Of a stretch of 64,000 bases of DNA, positions 1 to 11,034 are shown piece by piece (position 1 is the first letter of the stretch; the number at the start of each line of letters is the position of its first letter). The DNA is from Carallia brachiata (lineage: Eukaryota; Streptophyta; Magnoliopsida; Malpighiales; Rhizophoraceae). The DNA lies in assembly GCA_021464245.1 (NCBI GenBank), contig JADCRB010000046.1, positions 4,474,220 to 4,538,219 on the forward strand. The letters are read 5' to 3'. A program made the translations under genes and the position numbers. The notes below the pieces were generated by a model, which was not told the DNA's origin, made no database searches, and was given only the letters and a program-made list of their open reading frames with translations.

Positions 1-329
1 ATTTTCACCTCAGCAGGACGTGCCCTGACAGGCCTCGGCATCCCACACATCATGAATAAGTGTCCGGAAACCTCTGATATCACCAGTTCAGCTTCCCTTG
101 CGTCCTTCATCTCCACCAAAGCGCAACTTGGCATGTTCTTAGGTACTATATAGTTTGGGATAAAGCTCACATCCTTCACTCTCCCAAACTGATCCAGGGC
201 AGTTCTTATCACAGATGCAGTAACCTTTGGCGAGAGGTTGTCAAAGTAGACCGTTCGCTTCACCTTCTCTAAAAAAGCAGCATACTCCTCCTCAGCTATA
301 GGTTCCATGTCTGATATCGCATCCAATAT
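1..329 (-). CDS. AIPP1: AIPP1/EDM3-like RRM protein (partial, runs off left edge)
   Basis: The minus strand is open from an ATG at 308 to position 1. The product starts MEPIAEEEYAAFLEKVKRTV and continues into an RNA recognition motif: RNP2-like VYFDNL, then RNP1-like CALVEM, then GMPRPVRARPAEV. This resembles plant ASI1-immunoprecipitated protein 1 (AIPP1/EDM3), which in Arabidopsis works with ASI1 and EDM2 on transcripts of genes with heterochromatic introns. A splice acceptor (TAG) precedes position 329 and the frame stays open from 329 to the ATG, so this may be an internal exon rather than the first. The rest of the gene lies outside the window. The family call is from memory of the protein. 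The RRM is clear; the exact orthologue is less certain. Confidence 0.7.
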   Translation of the reverse strand, partial: MLDAISDMEPIAEEEYAAFLEKVKRTVYFDNLSPKVTASVIRTALDQFGRVKDVSFIPNYIVPKNMPSCALVEMKDAREAELVISEVSGHLFMMCGMPRPVRARPAEVK

Positions 330-904
330 CTAGCAACAACAATGCCTGAGAGCTAATTAGCCACCATTGGTTTTTCGATAGCATAAATTATATCTAGGCT
401 ATCAAAGGCAACATATATATCATCAAGGCAATATCAAGTTGAAACCACTGAACACAAATTCAATCTTGTAAATTCAGAGACAATTTACATACAGAAAAGC
501 TTCTAATTATTTTTAAGGAAAAAGTCCGAGTTCCGGACAAAAAGAGATTTAAAAAAACATCCGAATACAACTGTTTAGATTTAATGTGCAATTATCTTCA
601 TTGTAAGTGCAGTTAAGTAGAAGAAGACAGTTACACATTGAATTTAAACAGTTGTATTCATACGCATTTTTATACTTCTAATTTTTTTTAAATGTAATAG
701 GACCCTTTTAAATTTTTAAAGCTTTATACAAAGTAGCAATCCCTGACACTACACTAATAGTGCCACCCAGTTATATTAATTTTTTTTTCGTTAATCTATA
801 TCTAATATCATATTAAGTTATTGGCATCGTGGACTAAATCAAGCCAAACAAGAAGAGGCAAACAAACCTAAAATGTCTTGCATTAGCAAGATCTAGATCT
901 ACAG
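330..904. other. AT-rich region with no gene seen
   Basis: Intron or upstream sequence of the AIPP1-like gene. It is AT-rich with several homopolymer runs. No coding frame or RNA gene is visible. Confidence 0.5.
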
Positions 905-1470
905 TTTAGTCACCGTGTTGGAAAAGTGGTGCTGTTGTATTACTCAATTCCAACGTCTGTTTCCCTCCCCTTTTTCAAGCCTTATTATGTTAGCAAGTTT
1001 GAAACCATACATAAAATTAGATTTTCAGAAATTCTATTTTATCTTGTATTTTTATTTTATTTGAAAATTTTTGAATTAGGATGAGATTAATTTTTAGACT
1101 AAATTATTTTGAATTTAAATTTATATTTGAATTTGAATTTGTACTGCTAAACTCCTCTGTATACAATGAGATAAGATGATTAATAAAATGAAAAAAGAAG
1201 TATTTTGATCTCTTCTTGTGCGGCAAGCTGTCAAAACCATCACACCATTTCAACGCACAAGAAGTCTTCCCACCATGAGAAACAACTAACCTTTACTTAT
1301 ACGAAATTGGCCTTCCGTTCCTGATTCAACCAGCAGATGGCCGATAGAATAATAAGCTTAGCCACCCTCTAATGACGGCTCCAACTAATCAAAGAGCAAA
1401 ACCAAAAAAAAACACACACACACACACAGAAAAAATAAGAACAAGAATCCAGACTACCTTCTTCCATTCA
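905..1470. repeat. Duplicated 3'-flank segment of the ABC gene array (partner 9950-10530)
   Basis: This stretch is collinear with 9950-10530, downstream of ABC copy 1. Both begin near a phrase like TGTTGGAAaaGTGgTGCTGTTG, share a TCAATTCCAAC block and a TATGTTAG(C/G)AAGTTTGAAAC block, and end with a (CA)n microsatellite (1411-1428 here, 10473-10502 there) followed by AAGACTACCTT or AGACTACCTT. Order and spacing are kept, so the two are paralogous flanks from tandem duplication and not a dispersed repeat. No ABC coding sequence remains beside this copy. Confidence 0.7.
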
Positions 1471-1511
1471 TGCCCTCAAGCACTCCTCTAGGATAAAAAA
1501 CCATCGAGTAC

Positions 1512-3560
1512 ATTCTATTGTTAGGTCGATCATCCATTTATAGGTTAGTATTAAAATAATAGTCTATTTAAAGGTTGTATTGTTAAAAATGTTTATTAAT
1601 AGATCAATTGCTTGTAATTTATGTAAATTACTGTTATTTGCTGATGTGGCGCATAGATAATGCCCACATAACGTTCTACCTGGCAAAATTCATTAGTCTT
1701 AATCAGCAATTTATGCCACATAAGATGACCTTCTCTCTCCTACGCAGTGCCCACACAGCACCACCTTCCATCTTTTGTTTCTCTCTCCTTCCCTCCTCCG
1801 TCCTCCATATTTGCTGTAGTCTCACCTTGAAGCAGCAAGAATTAAAGAGAGCAATAAACAAACAATGCTTCTTTTTTCAGCAATTTCTTGGCAACCAAAC
1901 AAGAAAAAAGCAATGAAGGCTTCAAGCATCTCTCTTAAAGAGAGAATGGAAAGAGATTAATAGAGAGAAAATAAAAAAAAAGAATGTTAGAGAGAGAAAA
2001 TAAGAGAGAAAAAATGAAGTCCAATCAATTACTACCACCCTCACCATCCCCACCACCACCACTAATCTCACTTCCACCACCCATCACTTGTATCAAAATC
2101 AAATCTAATATTAAAAAAAATTCATAGATTGAGAGAGAGAAGCGGATTGGAAGAGTTCAAAAAGAAAAAAAAATAAAAAACTTGAAAAAAATAAAAAAAA
2201 ATTGACTTAAAAATGAAGATCAAGACCGCTACTGTTCCTTCTTCTTCTCTGCCCTATTTTAACTCCCAGAAATTTTGAACAAAAAATCTATCTTCATGTT
2301 GTTGTTGAGGAGATGTGAGAGAATGGGAAAAGATCATATCAAATCAACAGTTATATTTTTCCCTTAAATTTATTCTTTTTTGGAAAAATCCCAAAAAGAC
2401 AAAAGAAAGTTAAATTTCCATTTTAATTAATTATTTCTCTTCTCTGTAAATTTATCTCTCTCGAAGAACTACTCTTCAATGCCTACAATGATGTCTCCGA
2501 AGAAGAATTTGGGTTTGAGAGAATTGATTGAAGGTGGGGAAATTTCGGCTTGTGGGTTCCGATTTCGGATGAGCTTGAGGTTGAGGAACCCCCTTTCATG
2601 ACCTCATGGCCGTTCTATGCCGTTATCCAACTTTTGCAGATGTTTTTTTTTTTTTTTTTTTCGTTTTTTAATTTTTAGGTATTTTCAGATTATTTTCAAT
2701 TTCCAGAAAAAAAGAATTTGAGAGAGGGATAATACTTCTTTTTCCGGTGATTGGAAGTTAGATGAACGACAAGATTTTAAAATTAAAAAAAATAATAATA
2801 TAAAGAAATTCAAAGATTCAGAAAAGGAACTAGAAAAAGAATAAAAAAATTTGAAAAAAAAAAGAAAAAGAAAAAATGGATCAATGGGCTTCCTTCTGTG
2901 AAGATGCAGAAATGGATCCCACTAATACAAATCTTTTCAATCTCCATCTATAAAGCTGATTATAGAACTGAACAATGGGTTTCCTTTGCTTTCCTTGTAT
3001 TCTTCTTTGGTTTATTGTTACGTATTTTTGTAATTATTTATTTTAAGTTTCTGGGGAGGAAGGCTTGGATTTGGGTCTGAAGTGGAAGGGTTTGCTTTGG
3101 CCGGGAGGAGGTGGTGGTGGTGGTGTTGCCTAGGTTGGGGGGTTTTGGGCTTGGAGCGTTTTGTCTTGCGTCAGCCACTGCCTCTGACTTCACCGCCCAG
3201 AAGCTCGACAGCGGCCTTCTCAATTCATTGGTCTTCATTATTCTCATGGCCACATTGACTTACCTTCCGGTTGGAGAGAGAGAGAGACAGAGAGGACAGA
3301 GGAAAAGAGGGAAGTCCTACATGGCAGGTGTGGCTGAGGCTGATGTGGAGTTGATTGCTGACGGCGATTAATAAGAGTCGCCACGTATAACGTCATGTCG
3401 GTGCCATGTAGGTACCACGCACTAACAAATAACGATAGTCACGAAAATTAAAAATAACTGACTTATTAATAAATATTTTAAACGGTGTAATCTTTAAATA
3501 GATAATTTTTTTAGTACTGACTTACAAATAAATAATTAAATAATTTGTGATCTAAAAATA
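1512..3560. mobile_element. Mutator-like non-autonomous element with long inverted termini
   Basis: About 1515-1695 matches the reverse complement of about 3385-3555 over roughly 170 bp. Shared blocks, read on the left arm, include TCTATTTAAAG, TTTATTAATA, TGTTATTTG and CCCACATAACGTT. Long diverged terminal inverted repeats with non-transposase filler are typical of MULEs. The interior has GA-rich stretches, a 22-T run near 2641, and GC-richer coding-like patches at 2460-2620, 2875-2945 and 3090-3270, with no transposase. The patches could be captured host exons (Pack-MULE), but I do not recognise a source gene. Exact ends and a target-site duplication were not resolved. Confidence 0.5.
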
Positions 3561-4249
3561 AATTTTATTCAAAAATTATAAGATGGTGTCTTGAGATTTT
3601 TTTTTATTATTGAAAAAGAAAAACGAAATATCAAAAATAAGAACAAAATTATTAAATACTTCAACACATGTCTAAGAGGTCTCAACAACAGGAATTCTTT
3701 TTTTTTTTTTTTTTTTTTTTGTCTGTTTAACAACAACAAGAATTCTCAACCAACAGTGGATGTGTGATCGGTTTTGGGCTTGTTTTTTGTTTTTGATCCA
3801 ATAAATTTAGCCTAAATTTAAAGCCCAAAGATGTAGAAAAGGTTGAATTTAGCCCAAAACTTACTAGTTGACTAGTAATTATATACGAAATGTGACAAAT
3901 CGGAGCTTAACCCTACTGAACTACGGCGGCGGGTTTTTTTTCTCTATTAGGACAGTTGGCTTATCATTTAAATTGAACTGATATCCGATGGTGTCAGGTA
4001 CTTCTTGAAGGCAAATTTAGTTGGTATAGATTGGACTCACTAATTCTGTCTGGATAATTGAGAAATTTCTTTATTATGTAGCTCGAATACTTTTCATTAT
4101 ACTAAGAAACCATGCTGACTAAAAAAAGTCAAAAACACCAGCTTGTGGTAAGTATTTCTAGTTCGTCCTGTTGGAATAAGTCAAACTTGTCTACGATGCT
4201 TCTAACGACAGAAACGCAAAGCATACCAAATTCGGGAATCATCACACGA
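3561..4249. other. AT-rich spacer with no gene seen
   Basis: AT-rich sequence with a run of 22 T near 3699-3720. No convincing coding frame. Confidence 0.5.
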
Positions 4250-4905
4250 CCTGATGCGATGATTCTATTTCAGGGTCAATTCAATGTTGGGAAAGTGGGG
4301 CAGGGGTGGGAAAGGTTGTATTTGCGTATAATCCCTTCAGCGTAATAGTCTATATGGCCCAACAGCTCTGAAGTAGGCTTATTTGAAGTGGCGGAGCCAT
4401 TTACAAGAGAGTATAGGCAGTTGTTTTCACTGGATATATATATATTTAAAATTTATTTTATTATATTTATTAAAATTTATATTTTATTTTTACTGAAATT
4501 TATATTTCATATTTTTACTTTCACTTTTATATTATTTTGTATTTGACATATCTATTCTCTTATTCTTTGTCTCAGGATAAACTTCCCGACCCTGCCAATG
4601 CTTATTTGCCGTCCATAAAATTGACACCCTCTATGGAACAACTCTGATGTGCATTTTAACTGTTATTTTATTTTTGTTTCCCGCATAATTTGTACCACTA
4701 CTCGGTGCAATTACCTACGAAAAATTGAAGCCAATTACCTCATACTTCTTAACTTGGACTGAACAGGCCATTTGGGAATATGTTTTTTTGGGCGTCCTGT
4801 TCTTCTAACAAATTGAAAGTTCGTAGAATCATTATTAGACATTGGTGCTTATTGATCAATGTCATGAGTGTGCCTTAGCCATAAAAGTGCATTTACCACC
4901 GAGTG
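4250..4905 (+). pseudogene. Remnant ABCI17 unit: promoter fused to 3' flank, coding region deleted
   Basis: 4250-4365 matches the promoters of ABC copies 1 and 2 (about 7070-7165 and 13850-13960), including GGTTGTATTTGC or GGTTGTATTTGCG. 4607-4642 matches their TATA-proximal leader (TCCATAAAAT) and ends in GGAACAAC, which in copies 1 and 2 lies about 10-20 bp before the candidate ATG. From 4643 the sequence matches the 3' flank of copy 2 (21380-21610): CTGATAATTTGCACCA-like, AAAAATTGAAG, CTTAACTTGGACTGAACAG, GATCAATG and AGCCATAAAAGTGCA. All exons and introns are missing. 4366-4606 is an extra insert of about 240 bp. Confidence 0.7.
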
Positions 4906-5974
4906 CGTGCTTTGAGTGACAAAGTTAACACTCAACGAAGGCTTGAGTGCCCAAGAATAAGGAGCGGTGTTTAACATACATACAATTATGTACAGTTTTC
5001 GAGAAAAATTGATGACACTTTTTAAGTATCAAAAAATATGCTCTTTTATAAATTTAGTATAGTGACTCAGTTTACTTTACAGTGCATCAGTGCAATCCTC
5101 TTTCACGAGTTTCGTAGGGTAATTACTTATATGTTTTTATTTTTGAAAAATATTTGAAAAAAAAAACAGCCATAAAAGTGCATTTTCATTGGTGGTAAGT
5201 TTTTTTTTTTTTTTGAATGAAAAGAAAAAATTATTATAAATATATTAATTATCAGATTTATTGGTCGAAATTGAAATAACTTTCATATGTAACGCTTTAT
5301 TCAACTACTCCTAAAAGTATAAACGCACCACTCAATCACAAGTGAAGCCAAATATATTTTCGTTATTAAAAATTACGGTAATTACCAAACTTATAACTCA
5401 TTGTTGCACGACAATCTTTTTTTATAACAACAAACAATCAGCCATTTTTCAAGAAAGTACAAGAGCGCGGGAGTACGAATCGAACTGAAAGCCCACGAAT
5501 TATCCTTTGTTTTTTTCGGTGAACAATATAAATAGTATTATTTTATTTATATTATAATAAAAATAATATTATTTTATTCAACAGAATAAATTGAGTTCCG
5601 ATCCCCCTCGGCGGCCCGTACAAGCCCCCCTATCGGTTGTACGCCACAATTTTTCGTTCTGAAATGATAAGGGGACGGGGGATGGGAGACCCCCCGGGGG
5701 TCCAGGGGGAGAGAGATAACAAAAAAAACAGAAAGACATGAAAGGGGAGAAAAGAAGTGGTAGGTTTGATTAATGTTTTATTTTTTTAAAAAAATTAAAT
5801 GTATATATAAGAAGTAAAGTTAATGTGTAATAAATATAAAAATAAAAAATTCTTAGATTTATGTGTAATAGATTTAAAAATATTGTACAAATATCTCGTA
5901 TATATAAAAATTAAGGTTAATATACAATACGTTCTAATTTAATGTATAATATATGGAGAAAAAAAAAAAAAGGG
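4906..5974. other. Spacer with an isolated GC-rich island
   Basis: Mostly AT-rich. 5592-5715 is a sharp GC-rich island with C and G runs, including CCCCCCGGGGG near 5692. Around 5470-5480 a B-box-like phrase (AGTTCGATTCG on the minus strand) hints at an old tRNA-derived SINE. No gene is seen. Confidence 0.4.
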
Positions 5975-6165
5975 ACTTTTTCACCTTGCGGCCACCAGTT
6001 ATCTTGTCTGGGTAACCGGACTCTTTTCCATTTTGCAAAACCTGGCCACCCCAAGAAAGATTCCATAGGAAAATTCGGATGGGTCGGACTTGACAGGCCT
6101 AGAAGAAAGTCAAAAGTCAAGGAATATCGTGCGACAAAGGTACCGGCTCAACGCTGCTGAACTCA
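5975..6165. repeat. Upstream segment of ABC unit 1 (partner 11865-12035)
   Basis: The block CCACCCCAAGAAAGAT, then AAAATTCGG, GGTCGGACTTG(A/C)CAGGCCTA and AAGTCAAAAGTC also occurs at 11930-12015 upstream of ABC copy 2. It continues at 13190-13205 after an insertion there. It marks the upstream edge of the tandem duplication unit. Confidence 0.65.
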
Positions 6166-6414
6166 AAAAGGAAAAAAAAAACTAAAAAAAAAAATCATTA
6201 TATTGGCAATGTGAAAACATATATGGTTTATGTGTCATATGATAATGAATACTAAGGTCATCTTTGAGATAAAAATCTCAAATTTAAACTCTAATTAAAG
6301 TCAATTAACAAAAAAATTCATAAACACAAAACAATAATCTATTAACATTTGCAAGAAATGCAAAAATTTCAACGTCTTCACTAAAAAAATGCCTCTCTAT
6401 AATTTATTTATGAG

Positions 6415-6525
6415 TTTATGCAGTTGTGTAATTCCATAAAAAAATTTAAATTTATTTATAATATAAAATTATGAATTTAAATTTTCATTAAAATATTTAA
6501 TAAAGTTAAAAATACATGTACTCCA
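6415..6525 (+). repeat. Degenerate tRNA-derived SINE-like repeat (copy 1 of 3)
   Basis: It shares AATTTAAATTTTCATTAAAATATTTAATAAAGTT-like sequence with 27215-27310 and, inverted, with 30535-30695. The best copy (30.6 kb, minus strand) has a box-B-like GTCATGAGTTTGAATT and an upstream box-A-like AGTCTAATAATTAG, as in tRNA-derived SINEs. This copy is diverged. The region from 6166 to 7069 shows no other feature. Confidence 0.4.
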
Positions 6526-7069
6526 ATGCAATTTGCTTACTATGCAAAGATCAAGCCACGCAATCCTCAAGAACTATATGATTGAACAAGTGACTATTAA
6601 ACAAGGCCGCCGAAATACACCTGAGAAATAGTGTTAAAAAATGAAATCCCACGTGGAATGAGAAATAGTGTTAAAAAATGAAATATAAATTAAAACTCAA
6701 TTATAGACAAAAAAAAATTATAGTATAATCAACTGATTAATTTATACAATTAAATGATTATTATCTGTAATAAAAAATCATTAAAAATGTATTCATTCTT
6801 ATTATAAATATTAATCATTTGATTATACAAATTAATCAATTAATTATCTTGTAATTCTTCTTTATTTTTTTATTTTAGTATGTTTTTCTTATAAATTGAG
6901 TCAATGAGTAAATGCCCAGAAGGCAACAAAATCATTTACTAAATATAACCTAAATACTCTATTATCTAAAAAAAATCCAAACACAAACAAAAATAAAAAT
7001 AAACCAATAAAAAAATAAATCACTCCTTCTTCCTTTTTTTTTTTGCCCTGCCGAAAATCTTCGCCACAA

Positions 7070-7283
7070 GCTGATGATTCTCTATCAGTGTCAAGGTTGG
7101 TAAAGTGGGGAAGGTTGTATTTGCATCAGCACCTCAGCTCTGTATATATGTTTGGGCCAACAACGCTCGGACGGCTCCCGCCCATAAAATCGTTCAGTGC
7201 CCTCCTAATTTAGCTTCTCTCCCGTCTGCATCACTTCTCCATTTTCTTCTTCTTCTTCTTTTAGGAACAACATCATCATCAAT
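7070..7283 (+). promoter_or_regulatory. Promoter and leader of ABCI17 copy 1
   Basis: This region is conserved with 13850-14099 and partly with 4250-4642. Shared elements are GTGTCAAGGTTGG, GGAAGGTTGTATTTGCATC, the ACGCTCGGACGG or ACGCTCGGACAG block, and a CATAAAAT box (7183-7190) that is the best TATA candidate. A CT-rich leader with (TTC)n at 7244-7260 and AGGAACAACATCATCATC lead to the candidate ATG at 7284. Conservation across three units supports a real promoter; the transcription start is inferred. Confidence 0.55.
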
Positions 7284-9383
7284 ATGCCAGCAGCCATGCC
7301 CTCTCCATGTCCGTACTGATCAACTTCATCAGTCCTATCCCTTTCTATTCTTTTGTAGTTTTTTTTAAAAATACTTTAAACTTAGGCGTACTGGCTGGAA
7401 AAGAGAGAGGTGAAAGTCGAATTCTTGATTTACATTTTTGTTGACGTGTTACAACTGTCATTCAAATTATAAGTTTACGCCTCTTTTCTATTTTTTATCA
7501 ATTTCTTTTATTTCTGTTTTTTTTTCTTTTTCTTTTTTTTGGGGGGGGGGGGGCTATAAAAGGATTCGGATGATTATTCCCTGCTTAACTAGCAGTAACA
7601 GATGAGGAGGCAAAAGAGCATTTACCGGCACTGGCAGACCTGGCAGTGGATATAGAGGAAGGAGCAGACAGTGGAATCAAGTTTCGAGTACAAAATTTGA
7701 CCAGAAAATCTGATGGGGCGGCCACTTCCATATTGCGCGGGATTAATATGAACATCCCAAAGGGTCTTATCGTTGGCATCATCGGCCCCAGCGGCAGTGG
7801 AAAATCAACGGTGTTGAGGGCACTCAGCCGGCTGTGGGAGCCACCTGCCGGCACTATCTTCCTTGATGGCCAGGATATTCGGGATCTTGATGTTCTTGCC
7901 CTCCGCCGTAGAGTTGGAATGCTGTTTCAGCTTCCTGCGATGTTTGAAGGTATCCTGTCTTTCTAAATCTATCCATAATGCCCTTTTATTGATATATTTT
8001 TATATTTTATTTTCATTTGCATCCCCTTTTTTTTTACCAAATTTAAATTTTTTTGAAGTACATTCTTTCTAGTCATATATTTTGTTTAACGAATTAATTC
8101 AATTATCTTTTAAAAACTATAATATAAAAGTATATGACACAAGAGAAAATATTGTACGCAGAATAATTTCTTTGGAGAAATTGTCTGAACAAAGTATAAA
8201 AGTTCAACTAATCGTAAATTTGATACAACTATATTGATACTTTGTGTAGGATCAAGGTCAAGCGATAAGTTGTATCTATTTTTGTTATAACCAATTGTGA
8301 ATTTAGTGCAATCACATTAATACTTTGAATAAAATTAAAATAAAGCGATAACTTATATTTGTTTTTATTATTTCATATTTAATTAATGTAGTAGTATTAA
8401 GGTGATGATTGATTGTACTTTGATGACAGGTTTTGGATTTTGTAAGTATGATTAGGAATGGAATTGCCATCTAATTCAGATGTTTGTAGTGGGAGGAGCA
8501 GCAGCGATGATGAAGTGTTTTCTTGTCCGGATGAATGTAGGACTACTTGTTATAGATGTTTATGATTGTTAAACTGATTTTTGGTTTGATTTTCATCTTT
8601 TTTAGGCACAGTCGCAGATAATGTACAATATGGACCGCAACTGAGGGGGAAGAAGCTCACTGATGAAGAGGTTTACAGGTTGCTTAGCTTTGCGGATCTT
8701 GATTCTATATTTTTCAACAAAGCTGGTAGTGAACTATCAGTAGGTCAAGCTCAAAGGGTTGCACTTGCCAGGACCCTAGCCAATGAGCCAGAGGTAAACT
8801 ACATGCAACTCATTTCTCTTTTTTGGACATTGGAAATAATCGGCGGTTATTCTGTGAGTTGTTAGAGGGAAGAAGAGGCAAGATGCAGTTTGCCCCCAAA
8901 CTCACCTAGTGGGTATTTTTTGGAGGGATGGCGATTTGAAACCCAACCCCATCTCCAAACTCCTTCCTTAGGAGGGACTTGGTGGTCATTCAAGCTAAGT
9001 TCGGATGGCTCATTTCTATTTGAATGGAAATGTGACACCCCATCTCTTATGCTTGTTTTAGAACTGTTTGCTTTCAGCTATCCAATACAATTTGGACCTG
9101 TGTGTGCACTCTTCTGATTACATTTTATCTATTGCTAAAGGTTCTGCTGCTGGATGTGCCAACTAGTGCCTTGGATCCAATATCAACACAAAACATTAAG
9201 GATGCTATCATGAAACTGAAGAAGAAACAAGGGATGACCACTGGGATAGTTTCCCACAGCATCAAACAGATTCAGAGGATTGCTGATATTGTTTACCTCC
9301 TTGTAGATGGTGAGATTGTTGAAGTTCTGAAACCCGACAAACTCTCTGAAGCTAAGCATCCCATGGCGCTAAGGTTTCTATAA
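7284..9383 (+). CDS. ABCI17: ABC transporter I family ATPase, STAR1-like, copy 1 (Walker B mutated)
   Basis: Soluble ABC ATPase of the STAR1/ABCI17 type. In rice and Arabidopsis this protein pairs with the membrane protein STAR2/ALS3 in aluminium tolerance. Exons: tentative exon 1 at 7284-7308, then 7602-7949, 8606-8793 and 9141-9383, with GT-AG borders and consistent phases. Exon 1 is the weakest part of the model. Visible motifs: Walker [11 protein letters not shown]-loop LFQLP, signature LSVGQ, D-loop SALD, and the H-loop histidine in IVSHS. Walker B reads LLLDVP instead of LLLDEP, so the catalytic glutamate is valine (GAG to GTG). The stop TAA sits where copy 2 has CAA, removing the last four residues (QLSS). 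The frame is otherwise open. It could make a nucleotide-binding but hydrolysis-poor protein. Confidence 0.8.
8817..9006 (-). mobile_element. tRNA-derived SINE in intron 3 of ABC copy 1
   Basis: It is the same insertion as 20674-20891 in copy 2, at the same place in intron 3. Read on the minus strand it has a TCCGAACTTAGCT 5' end, a promoter-box-like TTTCAAATC, and ends in a T-run (8818-8824, minus-strand A-tail). The left target duplication ATGCAACTCATTTC (8803-8816) is intact and the right copy is eroded to CTCATTTC (9009-9016). Confidence 0.6.
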
Positions 9384-9949
9384 CTCAGCTCTTAAGTCAT
9401 GTTTAGTGCGTATTTTGTTTCGTTGAAGTTTGGCTTGAGCGTTTCATGCTAGGTAAACAATTTTCTAGCATCAGAAGCATCAAACTTGTTTCTGCAGTAC
9501 CCTGATGGTCATCCAGTGTTGTACTCTGATCTCTTTGGCTGTACGCAACATATGTCTTTTTGATTGCAGCTATTAACTGATTTTGCATGCAGCCTCTCAT
9601 CTGCAAATGAAGGTTTCATGGGAAAAAGAAAATTTGGGTTTCCATATCTATGGGGCAGAAGCTGGCATCCTAATGAAATCGTGGCAAAAGACGGGCAGAA
9701 AACATTTCTAGCACCAAAAGAAGGAGAAATATTAAAAACAAAAGCATAGCACAACACTGGATACAACCAAACGTTGCAACCGAACTGAACCAAGTTTAAT
9801 GTTTTTTTTTTTTTTCTATTGCATTGATTTATCAGGAAAAAAACAATGATCCCAACAATACATAGAAGAGACAAAACACAAGGCAATGAAACAAAAATGG
9901 AGTCAACAAAAGAAATTCGCAAACAGGAAAGCTTCCAAAGCTTTTTGAA
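9384..9949. other. 3' flank of ABC copy 1
   Basis: 9384-9515 aligns with the 3' flank of copy 2 (21251-21390): AACTCAGCTCTTAAGTCATGTT, TTCTAGCATCAGA, CATCAAACTTGTTTC. The two diverge after CTGATGGTCATC. The remainder has no recognised gene. Confidence 0.5.
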
Positions 9950-10530
9950 GGCTTAATTACCATGTTGGAAGTGTAGTGCTGTTGCACTGCTCAATTCCAA
10001 CTTCTGTGTCCCACACTTTTTCAAGTTTTTGTTATGTTAGGAAGTTTGAAACGGCAATATTAGATTTATAGATATGCTATCATATCCTGTTTTGAAAATT
10101 TTATTATTTAAAACTTAGTTGCACAACTAAGTTACAGGAAAATAAGTATTACTTAAACCAAATTTTGGAATTTTGGATGTTCTACGAGGAATAAAATGAA
10201 GCGCTAAAACAATTGGGACAGAATTTAGGGATGATCATTCATTCATTTCTCTCCTCTTTTTCTCTTTGTTTTTTTTTTTTTTCACTACTTTTTCTTGCAG
10301 TTCTATTATGGGATATGAGAGGCAAACAGAAAATGAGGCTATAAATTAGACAAGATACACCAGCAAAATTCACAAGATATCAAAAAAAAAAAAAAAAGGA
10401 AAACAAATATTGGCATTCCGGCAACTTGAGTAAAAAAGAAACTGCGAAACCTCAAAGAGAAAACAGAAGAAAAACACACACACACACACACATACACACA
10501 CAATAGAAAAAAATCAAGACTACCTTTTGA
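9950..10530. repeat. Duplicated segment (partner 905-1470) with (CA)n
   Basis: Counterpart of 905-1470, described there. The CA repeat spans 10473-10502. From 10531 to 11030 the sequence is AT-rich with no gene apparent. Confidence 0.7.
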
Positions 10531-11034
10531 TCAAATGAAAGCAAGTGGAATCAAAATGTGTAAAATAAAAGGATGGCTGCCAATAAGAGAATAACAAGAA
10601 ATATAAAGGACAGAAATAAAGAAGAATGCCAAATTCCAACTACGTTTTCTAACCAAGTTTTTTGTTTTCTAATCGTTGCCACTTGTTATCTCCGGCGAAC
10701 CACGACTTTCGGCGTCCAAGATAAGAAGTTGTACAATTTGAGAGAGAGGGAAAAAAATAAAATAAAACGAATAAAGATAAACATGACCTTTTTCTTTTTT
10801 TTTGAAAATTGTTAAATTTGAAGGTAATACTAAATTTATTTAAAATTTAATTTTAAAAAGTAAAAATAAAAATACAAAAAGTTTCTCACTACATTAAAAA
10901 AAAAAAAAATCAATTTATGAAAAGTTTTGAAAAATACCTTCATACTATATTACAATGGTTCCCCATGGGATCCTTGTCTCTCTCCCCTCTGTCTACCCCC
11001 GTTTCTACACCCCGTTTCTACACTGGATAAATGT

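Noticed and set aside
9509..9922. 137-codon minus-strand open frame after ABC copy 1
   Set aside because: No homology, low-complexity stretches, and no counterpart in the matching flank of copy 2.
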